Part shown: one piece after another, positions 1 through 7,816 of the stretch
Layout: each line of letters starts with the position of its first letter
How positions within the stretch are numbered: position 1 is the stretch's first letter
Assembly (NCBI GenBank): GCA_021463315.1
Contig: JAJTXO010000109.1
Span: 1 to 9,272 of the forward strand
DNA: 9,272 nucleotides
Direction of reading: 5' to 3'
Source: Caldilineales bacterium
GTDB lineage: Bacteria > Chloroflexota > Anaerolineae > JAAEKA01
The notes under the pieces: generated by a model
Databases searched by the model: none
Told to the model about the DNA's origin: nothing
Seen by the model: the letters and a program-made list of their open reading frames with translations, nothing else
Position numbers and translations under genes: made by a program

Positions 1-1
1 A

Positions 2-253
2 AAGACACCTCAGTCGATAGCCGAGGAGATGCTGGCCGAACAACTGGCTTCGCAGCCTGCAACTTCCGACAACAGCCGCGAGAAGGTCCGCGCCGCCCTG
101 CGCACGGTTGGGCTTTTGAGCGAGGTGAGCCCTGCGTTGCGCGCCCGCGCCAACTCGACCGTGCATCTGGCCGATGTCGAATCCTCTCTGCGGCGAGCCA
201 GCGGCGCATCCTTGAGCGATATCATTCTGGAGCAGCGAGGGCCGCGGCAGTGA
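2..253 (+). CDS. VapB-like antitoxin, 5' end outside window
   Basis: This is probably the antitoxin of a type II toxin-antitoxin pair, since it lies directly upstream of a PIN-domain toxin and overlaps it. The frame is open to the left window edge, reading KTPQSIAEEM before the first ATG at 29. The GAGGAG near that ATG touches it with no spacing, so it is a poor ribosome site, and the true start is more likely upstream. The visible product is about 83 residues, charged and mostly helical, and ends in LSDIILEQRGPRQ. A C-terminal (L)S(D/E)IIxEQRG tail is one I associate with VapB-type antitoxins, where the tail contacts the toxin. No N-terminal DNA-binding fold can be judged because the 5' end is missing. 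The stop TGA (251-253) overlaps the GTG start of the toxin gene, implying translational coupling. Confidence 0.6.
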   Translation, partial: KTPQSIAEEMLAEQLASQPATSDNSREKVRAALRTVGLLSEVSPALRARANSTVHLADVESSLRRASGASLSDIILEQRGPRQ

Positions 254-717
254 GCCATTTCTACCTGGATGCCAGCGCAATAGTCAAGCGCTACAGTCCA
301 GAGGCTGGCAGTTCATGGATCCGAGAACTGAGCGAACCCAGCGCAGGGCATGTGCTCATGTTGGGCGAGATCGCTCTCGCCGAGGGTGCGGCCGCCTTTG
401 CCGCCAAACATCGCGCGCCTTCAGGCATTACCCGGCGAGAACGGGACGACGCAGTCGCACTGTTTCTCAGCCACTGCGCTTCTGAATACGAGTTAGTCGC
501 CATCAACCGCGCCATTATCGACCGTGCAGTCGGTCTGACCCAGAACCATAAGCTACGTGCTTACGATGCCGTCCAATTGGCCGCTGCCCTGACTGCCAAC
601 GATGCCCTGGTCACTGCCGATCTATCACCGCTAATCTTCGTCGCAGCCGACAACGATCTGTTGGCGGCCGCGCGCGCCGAAGGCCTTGCTGCTGACAACC
701 CCAACCTGTATCCTTGA
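250..717 (+). CDS. vapC: PIN-domain toxin, VapC family ribonuclease
   Basis: This 155-residue protein matches the PIN domain of VapC toxins, Mg2+-dependent RNases that cleave tRNA or rRNA when not bound by antitoxin. The acidic active-site residues are in the usual order: D7 in YLDASAIVKRY, E40 or E45 in GEIALAE, D106 in AYDAVQLAAA, and D134 in the FVAADNDLLAAA segment near the C-terminus. The length is slightly above the common 130-145 residues but normal. The start is GTG at 250, overlapping the antitoxin stop as GTGA; a GAGGG about 8 bases upstream can serve as ribosome site. Being co-transcribed and coupled behind the antitoxin is typical of the family. It sits about 200 bp upstream of a truncated pstB, so the pair may have arrived by the rearrangement that broke that gene. 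The family call is firm; the exact RNA target is unknown. Confidence 0.85.
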   Translation: MSHFYLDASAIVKRYSPEAGSSWIRELSEPSAGHVLMLGEIALAEGAAAFAAKHRAPSGITRRERDDAVALFLSHCASEYELVAINRAIIDRAVGLTQNHKLRAYDAVQLAAALTANDALVTADLSPLIFVAADNDLLAAARAEGLAADNPNLYP

Positions 718-920
718 CTATCCGGCAACCTGCTTTACGGGGAGCATCCCAACCTGTTAGCTGGCCGGCGATTGCTATGGCGTGTCCCCCGCGCCTGCCG
801 GCGATTCTGGGACGCCACGTGGTGGGCCGCGTGGCCTCGTGGGGCCAGGAGCCAGCCGCTTCGCCGTGGGCATACTTTGAGCTTACGCAAAGCCGCCAGG
901 AGCGCCAGACATGAGCCGTC
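718..920. other. Non-coding spacer with no recognisable gene
   Basis: These roughly 200 bases separate the toxin gene from the broken pstB. All forward frames were read for the missing N-terminal half of PstB (Walker A, Q-loop) and none shows it, so the gap is not a simple frameshift. A frame of 66 codons (714-914) exists but resembles nothing known. CAACCTG occurs three times at exact 24-bp spacing (702, 726, 750), beginning in the end of vapC. No other structure is evident. Confidence 0.5.
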
Positions 921-1286
921 GAGGTGAAGGACAAGCTCAAGGCAAGCGGCTACTCTCTCTCCGGCGGCCAGCAGCAGCGTCTGTGTATCGCCCGCACCAT
1001 CGCCATCAAACCTGAGATCATCCTGATGGACGAGCCTTGCTCGGCGCTGGACCCCATCGCCACCCTGCGCATCGAGGAACTGATGAAGGAGCTGATGGAG
1101 CGCTACACCATCATCATCGTCACCCACAACATGCAGCAGGCCGCGCGCGTCTCTGACTACACCGCCTTCTTCACCGTGACGCCGGACCGTACCGGCTATC
1201 TGGAGGAGCTCGGCGTGACCAAAGGGATGTTCACCAGCCCGCACAGCAAGATCACCGAGGACTACATCACCGGTCGCTTTGGCTAA
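921..1286 (+). pseudogene. pstB: Truncated pstB, phosphate ABC transporter ATPase C-terminal half
   Basis: This is the C-terminal half of PstB, the ATPase of the PstSCAB high-affinity phosphate importer, which acts at the cytoplasmic face of the membrane. Numbering from GTG at 924 gives 120 residues with the ABC signature LSGGQQQR (12-19), Walker B IILMDEP (32-38), D-loop SALD (40-43), switch histidine H68 in IVTHN, and the typical PstB ending TEDYITGRFG. Full PstB is about 250-270 residues; the Walker A motif and Q-loop are absent. Homology begins near EVKDKLK and an in-frame TGA lies at 912-914, so the product could not bind ATP normally. The gene is followed by phoU in the usual pst order. 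It could be a real disruption by upstream insertion or a misjoined assembly; a functional copy may exist elsewhere. Confidence 0.85.
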
Positions 1287-1395
1287 ACCTGCACTGTGAG
1301 GTATCATTGTTCCCGGACCGCGTTCACGGCAACTATCTGATTCCGCGTTTGCAGCTACACCAGGAAGAACCGCCCACAGCTAAAGGAACCCCCCC

Positions 1396-2067
1396 ATGTT
1401 ACGCTCTGGCTTTGACCAACAACTCGACAAGCTCAAGGAAGACATTCTGGCCTTGGGCAGCATGGTGCAAGAAGCGCTGCTGGAGTCCATGGAGTACCTC
1501 AAGGCGCGGGACATCGCCGCCAGCAAGAAGCTAATCAAACGCGATCGCATCATCGACGACAAGCGCTATGCCATCGAAAGCGACGCGCTGGCCATGATCG
1601 CCATGCAGCAGCCCATGGCCGGCGACATGCGCATGATCGCCGCCACGCTGTTCATCGTCAACGAGCTGGAACGGATCGGCGACTACGCCAAGAGCCTGGG
1701 CCGGGTCAACGTGCGCATCGGCGATGAGCCGCTGATGAAGCACTTGATCGACCTGCCGCGCATGGCCGAGCAGGCCGAAGCCATGCTGGGCCGCGCGCTG
1801 CACGCCTTCGTCACCGGCGATATCAACCTGGCCCATCAGGTGATCCGGGAGGACAGCATCGTCGACGACCTGTACGACCAGGTCTATGCCGAGCTGATGA
1901 CCTTGATCATGCAGGATGTCTCCAAGATCCGTCAGGCCAACCTGCTGCTGATGGGCGCGCACAACCTGGAGCGGGCCGCCGACCGCTGCACCAACATCTG
2001 CGAGCGGGTGATCTACTCCGTCACTGGCAAGCTGATCGACGCGGGGTGGGAAGAGGACCTGGCGTAG
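1396..2067 (+). CDS. phoU: Phosphate-signalling protein PhoU
   Basis: PhoU links the Pst phosphate transporter to the PhoR/PhoB two-component system, repressing the phosphate-starvation response when phosphate is plentiful. The 223-residue length is normal. The protein has the two repeated three-helix halves of the family, each with its metal-binding signature: NELERIGDYA (89-98, with E92 and D96) and HNLERAADRCTNICERVIY (189-207, with E192 and D196). It is all-helical with no membrane segment and is cytosolic. The ATG at 1396 is preceded by AAAGGA (1382-1387) at 8 bases, a good ribosome site. It follows the pstB fragment by about 110 bp, the standard pst-pho order. Because the pstB here is truncated, PhoU may be expressed from a different promoter or signal through a transporter encoded elsewhere. 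Confidence 0.93.
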   Translation: MLRSGFDQQLDKLKEDILALGSMVQEALLESMEYLKARDIAASKKLIKRDRIIDDKRYAIESDALAMIAMQQPMAGDMRMIAATLFIVNELERIGDYAKSLGRVNVRIGDEPLMKHLIDLPRMAEQAEAMLGRALHAFVTGDINLAHQVIREDSIVDDLYDQVYAELMTLIMQDVSKIRQANLLLMGAHNLERAADRCTNICERVIYSVTGKLIDAGWEEDLA

Positions 2068-2262
2068 GGGGCAACGAGAGTTCCAGAGCCGGAAGCGCCA
2101 AATATGTGGATCCGATGGGACATGGTACAGTCGCCTGATGTTTTCATCGTAGCCTCGGGAATCGATCCTCCTCGATGATCCGCTATACATAGCGTCTACA
2201 AGGCAAGCAAGAAAGCCCTGAGCAAAGTCAAGAGGCTGGCTCTGCTAAATGAACAATTCATC
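2068..2262. other. Intergenic stretch after phoU, nothing recognised
   Basis: This is the first half of a 390-bp gene-free stretch between phoU and the methyltransferase, which converge. No gene, RNA or convincing terminator with a T-tract is visible here. Only weak hairpins occur, such as ATCGA/TCGAT around 2160-2176. The second half is occupied by the inverted-repeat element described separately. Confidence 0.4.
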
Positions 2263-2407
2263 ACAACGATGGTCATGTATCATCTCAATAGATTGGGAAA
2301 GACTTCCGAAGTCCTATGGACTGTGAGCCCGTTTTGAACAAACCTGCGCAGACTTCGGAAGTCTCGACCCCGGTTTATTGAGATGACACCTGGTTTCCAT
2401 CATTTGT
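2263..2407. repeat. Imperfect inverted-repeat element (MITE or REP-like)
   Basis: The two ends of this roughly 145-bp element pair over about 50 bases. The matching blocks are ACAA-GATGG (2263-2272 against 2397-2407), TCATCTCAATA (2280-2290 against 2376-2386, exact), and AGACTTCCGAAGTC (2300-2313 against 2351-2364, exact). Gaps and mismatches separate the blocks. Each inner block contains a 13-base odd palindrome, GACTTC-C-GAAGTC on the left and GACTTC-G-GAAGTC on the right. The unpaired centre (2314-2350) has no coding capacity. It lies between convergent genes and could act as a bidirectional structure at transcript ends, or be a small non-autonomous mobile element. No clear target-site duplication was found. 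Confidence 0.6.
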
Positions 2408-2458
2408 TTTCCATGTGCTGACCGAGCGTCTTGAGTTCAGGAGGAACGTTGCCTGTCG

Positions 2459-4099
2459 TCACGACGCCCAACGTTCTGGGCGTAAACTGCGGTGCGCAGC
2501 GCCGTCCGCTGCATGCTGTTGTTGGGCGGCTTGCTCACTGGCTTTCCCGCTTGCACGGATGCCATACCCCTCCGGCTCCTCTCTGAAGAGCAACTGCTGA
2601 TGCGCGCCTTCCGTGTACGGCACCCACTGCCGCTCTGCGAGAACCCGGGTGATGTCTGACTCCTCACCTGCGGCGCTGGCGATAGCCTTGAAGTCAAGAA
2701 GGTTCAGGATATGAGCCGTGATCGGTCGCTTGGCGTCCCAGAAGACGAAAGCCGACCAGAACTCCCGCGCAGGCTCCGATTGCACGAGATCGTGCAGCAC
2801 CTGGCATTCCCGCTCGGACTGGCAGGAGAAGAAGTAGCATGTGTCATCCAGGACTACGGGCTGCCCTTCAAGAGGAGGAACCTTGACGAACTCCAGCTTC
2901 TTGTACAGGCCCGATATGGCGACCTTCCAAGGTGAGAAGGAATACTCCCCGACTCCGAAGATTGAAAAGCGAGGACGATTGCGGTAGATAGAACTACCGC
3001 GTCTGTCGAGAAGCGCACCATTGGTCAAGAGATACTGCCACGCTTTCGGCGCGGAACGCTGGAGATCCTCTGGTGACGCGCCCATTGTTCTGTGCGGCAC
3101 GAGCAGCCACTTTCGTGGCGATCGGTTTCTAGCGAGATCCGAACTCTTCAGCAGGGGGAAAAGGACTTTAGGTTCAACGTCGACTCGTTGTCCCATCCCG
3201 TTCTCATACCCAGTGTCCGTTTGAATCAGCTCGAATACGTTGCTACAGTCGTGCTTGATTCCGGATCGCCATCCCGAGAGGCCACGCCCTAAGAGATCCT
3301 GCCGCCGGTCATAGAGGCGCACATCAGCAACGAGATTAGCATCTCGCAGCCCGAACACTGTATCGGGGTCCGTACTTTGTAGTGAACCATAATCGCCGCA
3401 CGCCTTTGAGCTCGCACCTGGTTGGAATCTCATCACCAAGAGGCATGCGTCCACTGACGCGCCAAAGTGCGAGTGGGCGTCAATGCGGCGCACCTCAGCA
3501 GAGGCTACCGGAAGACCCTGTGACCACACGTAGGAGAGAACCTTTCGGGCGACAGATGTCTTGCACAGTACCGCTACCATTCCTGGCGCATCGGCGAGCC
3601 ATTGAACGTTCTTGCGGAGCATCCACTCTGATATATCGAAGTTCGACTTGCCAGTGAGCGCTTCGATACCTCGCAAGTTGTCACCATTTGATTTTGCGGG
3701 GAGATTGGCACTGCCCAATGAGCCGAGGGTCGCGTTCGTTACCCAAGGGGGGTTGCCAACGATGAGGATCGGCTTTGGTAACCTTGCGACAACGTCCGCC
3801 CAGTTCGTGTCGAAGAAATCCCCCTGTAGGATCTGGACCTGCTTGTCACGTTTGATGCTGTTCGTGGCGCGCACCGCCTCTCGAACGTGAACCGCGTCCT
3901 GGTCCACGCCGAGGAAATGGCAGGCGCTGGGGAATGCCTCCAGAGCCGCTACGAGGAACGCGCCACGCCCACAGGTTGGCTCGATGACGGAAGCAGGGGA
4001 AAACCCGGTGCGTTGTATGACCGCACAGACAGCGCGAGCAAGGGGCATCGGCGTCTGGAAGTCTCCGAACTCGACTTTAGCGTTCATTCCTCTTGCCAT
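2459..4099 (-). CDS. N6-adenine DNA methyltransferase, Eco57I/TaqI-like
   Basis: This is the modification enzyme of the cassette's restriction system, transferring a methyl group from S-adenosylmethionine to adenine N6 at its recognition site. The motifs are in gamma-class order: FGDFQTP (11-17, motif X), EPTCGRGAFL (40-49, motif I, SAM binding), GVDQD (64-68, motif II), GDFFD (93-97, motif III) and catalytic NPPW (116-119, motif IV). The later part, to about residue 500, should hold target recognition. It starts two bases after the endonuclease stop with little ribosome site of its own, suggesting translational coupling; ATG at 4085-4087 is an alternative start. The last 22 residues (525-546) are encoded by the attC site, and the TGA lies just past its core, so the native C-terminus depends on what follows the cassette. 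The target sequence cannot be predicted. Confidence 0.85.
   Translation of the reverse strand: MARGMNAKVEFGDFQTPMPLARAVCAVIQRTGFSPASVIEPTCGRGAFLVAALEAFPSACHFLGVDQDAVHVREAVRATNSIKRDKQVQILQGDFFDTNWADVVARLPKPILIVGNPPWVTNATLGSLGSANLPAKSNGDNLRGIEALTGKSNFDISEWMLRKNVQWLADAPGMVAVLCKTSVARKVLSYVWSQGLPVASAEVRRIDAHSHFGASVDACLLVMRFQPGASSKACGDYGSLQSTDPDTVFGLRDANLVADVRLYDRRQDLLGRGLSGWRSGIKHDCSNVFELIQTDTGYENGMGQRVDVEPKVLFPLLKSSDLARNRSPRKWLLVPHRTMGASPEDLQRSAPKAWQYLLTNGALLDRRGSSIYRNRPRFSIFGVGEYSFSPWKVAISGLYKKLEFVKVPPLEGQPVVLDDTCYFFSCQSERECQVLHDLVQSEPAREFWSAFVFWDAKRPITAHILNLLDFKAIASAAGEESDITRVLAERQWVPYTEGAHQQLLFREEPEGYGIRASGKASEQAAQQQHAADGAAHRSLRPERWAS
2465..2528 (-). other. attC-like recombination site at 3' end of cassette
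   Basis: This is a 62-64 bp imperfect palindrome with integron attC architecture. The outer arms CGCCCAAC (2465-2472) and GTTGGGCG (2521-2528) are exact complements and fit the core consensus RYYYAAC/GTTRRRY. Inside, TGCGGTGCGC (2488-2497) pairs imperfectly with the reverse complement of GCGCCGTCCGC (about 2500-2509), leaving bulged bases as expected for attC L boxes. The methyltransferase frame runs into it from upstream, as in gene cassettes. Translations of this kind of sequence give the NSMQRTALR motif often seen in hypothetical proteins, which is what the reverse frame reads here. A covariance-model search for attC would settle the call. Confidence 0.7.
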
Positions 4100-4773
4100 C
4101 GCTACTTAAGCCTTATGACGCCGGACACTGTACCCGCTTGGTCGATTACGCGCCGATACTGAAGCCTCCACTGAAGTGCGTTGGAGATCGTGAGATATCC
4201 AACCTCCGGCCGCGTCTTGAGCAGTTCGTCAGCGATGTTCCCTGCTTCGATCTCGTCAACCGGGAGCATGCGTTCCTGCATAAAGGCGAGCAGGTCGTCC
4301 TTGTTCCCTTGGTTGTCAAGAATCTTGCGAATCCCTGTAGTGGTCTGGAAATCTGCAGTCCGTTCCTGTTCCACGTAAATGACGTGTTGGACGTCCAGAT
4401 GCCCCGTTGAGTTCGTGGGGTCGTCGGTCTTGTCGTACACGAAGACCAAGACCGAATATCCAAGTCCGAAGATCTTCTGCCTGGCAGACTTGTAGGGACA
4501 CGACGACTGCGGCTGCTTGACGCTCGTAACCTTCATGTCCACATCGAGTTCCGGAAAATCGACCCCTTGGGCGGATGAACCTTCTTGGAAATCGAAGCGG
4601 TCTCGAAGGTGCTCCCGAAACTTATGCTCGAAGTAGGTGCCGACGGCCTTGCCGTCGGTTACGCCGAACAGTGTAGGTTCACGATGTGCCGATTGCAGCG
4701 CGGCGAACGCCGTTGCCTCGGCCTTAAGGTCTGTCAATGTCAGCTTCGGTTTCATGATCTCCTGTCCGCCCAA
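2472..4773 (-). mobile_element. Integron-type gene cassette carrying restriction-modification genes
   Basis: Placing crossovers between G and TT of the two GTTGGGC core sites gives a 2.3-kb cassette. On the minus strand it begins TTGGGC, has an AGGAG and the endonuclease ATG about 12 bases beyond the core, continues into the methyltransferase, and ends in its own attC. The cassette's own 5' bases TTGGGC are the exact complement of its own GCCCAA at the distal attC, as expected if it once circularised. The upstream attC shows one mismatch (GCCTAAC against GTTGGGC), as expected where a foreign cassette was joined. Orientation rests on gene position, because the cores alone are nearly symmetric. 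It is larger than a typical single-gene cassette. No integrase or attI is in the window. Confidence 0.65.
4102..4755 (-). CDS. Probable type II restriction endonuclease, PD-(D/E)XK fold
   Basis: This 217-residue protein precedes the methyltransferase and is probably its partner nuclease, cutting unmethylated DNA. The likely catalytic core is E43 in GTYFEHKF, D66 in GVDFPE and D73-M-K75 in DVDMKVTS, which fits the E...D...DXK pattern of PD-(D/E)XK enzymes; the following QPQSSCPYKSARQK and hydrophobic YSVLVFVYD are consistent with the rest of that core. No membrane segment or signal peptide is present. ATG at 4753-4755 is chosen, with AGGAG close upstream; an in-frame TTG at 4771-4773 inside the attC core would add six residues. 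The gene starts only about 12 bases after the attC core, a cassette hallmark. No controller protein gene accompanies the pair. The nuclease call rests on motif and context, not on a named family I can recall. Confidence 0.7.
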   Translation of the reverse strand: MKPKLTLTDLKAEATAFAALQSAHREPTLFGVTDGKAVGTYFEHKFREHLRDRFDFQEGSSAQGVDFPELDVDMKVTSVKQPQSSCPYKSARQKIFGLGYSVLVFVYDKTDDPTNSTGHLDVQHVIYVEQERTADFQTTTGIRKILDNQGNKDDLLAFMQERMLPVDEIEAGNIADELLKTRPEVGYLTISNALQWRLQYRRVIDQAGTVSGVIRLK

Positions 4774-4855
4774 CTACTGATTCGCGGGAATGCCGATCGC
4801 TATATCCCGCTGCGTCTCTATTCCGCGTTTCATCGCTCTGCGGGGCGTTAGGCGG
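4766..4855 (-). other. attC-like recombination site upstream of cassette genes
   Basis: Outer arms CCGCCCAAC (4766-4774) and GTTAGGCGG (4847-4855) pair with one mismatch and contain cores fitting RYYYAAC/GTTRRRY; core-to-core length is 86 bases, within the attC range. Internally CGCGGGAAT (4783-4791) pairs with ATTCCGCG (4820-4827) if one G is bulged out, resembling an attC extrahelical base, although the spacer lengths on the two sides are unequal. GCGGGA/TCCCGC is a competing inner stem. It sits immediately before the endonuclease start on the minus strand, so it would belong to a preceding cassette that is now only a short gene-free stretch. Confidence 0.65.
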
Positions 4856-4869
4856 AATGCTCGCCACGA

Positions 4870-4892
4870 GGCCAGATAACCGACGTCTGGCC
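4870..4892. other. Small hairpin between cassette promoter and attC
   Basis: GGCCAGA (4870-4876) and TCTGGCC (4886-4892) form a perfect 7-bp stem with a 9-base loop. It lies in the predicted 5' leader of the minus-strand restriction-modification transcript. No T-tract follows in either direction, so termination is unlikely; it could be an mRNA stabiliser or a relic of an attI or attC fold. Confidence 0.35.
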
Positions 4893-4903
4893 ATCGCTCA
4901 GCC

Positions 4904-4932
4904 ATTCTATTGCGAGTCGCATCCCTTGTCAA
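4904..4932 (-). promoter_or_regulatory. Sigma70-type promoter reading into the restriction-modification cassette
   Basis: On the minus strand TTGACA (plus 4927-4932) is followed after exactly 17 bases by TAGAAT (plus 4904-4909), a perfect -35 and a 5/6 -10 box. It lies just past the citrate synthase terminator and upstream of the first attC-like site, so it would transcribe endonuclease and methyltransferase. Its position resembles that of an integron cassette promoter, although no integrase gene or attI was identified. Confidence 0.65.
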
Positions 4933-4940
4933 ACGCCATA

Positions 4941-4982
4941 AAAAAATACAACCGCCCGCATGGTCCTGCCATGCGGGCGGTT
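4941..4982 (-). terminator. Intrinsic terminator of the citrate synthase gene
   Basis: AACCGCCCGCATGG (4950-4963) pairs perfectly with CCATGCGGGCGGTT (4969-4982), a 14-bp stem with a 5-base loop, about 10 bases past the citrate synthase stop. Read on the minus strand the stem is followed by GTATTTTTTTA (plus 4940-4950), a strong T-tract. The plus side has only TTTT, so readthrough in that direction is less well blocked. Confidence 0.9.
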
Positions 4983-4991
4983 TTCGTTGGC

Positions 4992-7598
<2,607 letters not shown>

Positions 7599-7666
7599 TG
7601 GGGGTCTCCTGGGTCGGAATGGGCGGAAGATCATCGAACAGCCAACAGCGACGCGGCTAGGCCCAT

Positions 7667-7695
7667 AGGATACCCCAAAGACACGAAGTTGCCAA
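7667..7695 (-). promoter_or_regulatory. Putative promoter of the citrate synthase gene
   Basis: On the minus strand TTGGCA (plus 7690-7695) is separated by 17 bases from TATCCT (plus 7667-7672), giving a 5/6 -35 and a weaker 4/6 -10 box. The -35 box is inside the left half of a perfect palindrome (7686-7718), so a protein binding there would affect this promoter. The expected leader before the ATG at 7598 is about 60 bases. Confidence 0.5.
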
Positions 7696-7718
7696 CTTTG
7701 CTGCAAAGTTGGCAACTT
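7686..7718. promoter_or_regulatory. Nested 33-bp palindrome, candidate shared operator
   Basis: AAGTTGCCAACTTTG (7686-7700) and CAAAGTTGGCAACTT (7704-7718) are exact reverse complements with CTG between. Each arm contains its own 13-base odd palindrome (AAGTTG-C-CAACTT and AAGTTG-G-CAACTT). It sits midway between the divergent citrate synthase and fucosidase genes and embeds the -35 boxes of both predicted promoters. This suits a dimeric repressor or activator operator; it could also be a member of a dispersed repeat family. Confidence 0.6.
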
Positions 7719-7737
7719 TCCAGGACTCAGACATAAT
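7709..7737 (+). promoter_or_regulatory. Putative promoter of the alpha-L-fucosidase gene
   Basis: TTGGCA (7709-7714) is followed after 17 bases by CATAAT (7732-7737), 5/6 matches in each box. The -35 box lies in the right half of the palindrome, mirroring the promoter on the other strand. This argues that the upstream in-frame TTG at 7709 is promoter sequence, not a translation start. Confidence 0.55.
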
Positions 7738-7816
7738 GGCAGGCGACAATCGATCCCACTCAAGTCACCGTCAAGAGTCCTTGCGCACTGCCACCACGAG
7801 ACAGACAGGAGACACG

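Noticed and set aside
718..920. The missing pstB N-terminus hidden by a frameshift.
   Set aside because: All forward frames were read and none contains a Walker A motif or other PstB sequence, so the gene is truncated rather than shifted.
735..1307. A 190-codon minus-strand frame over the pstB fragment.
   Set aside because: It spans the antisense of recognisable PstB motifs and unrelated spacer, and shows no recognisable domain.
2437..2697. An 86-codon minus-strand frame containing NNSMQRTALRTA.
   Set aside because: The motif is the translation of the attC-like site in a second frame and overlaps the methyltransferase; I treat it as a known kind of false protein made from recombination sites.
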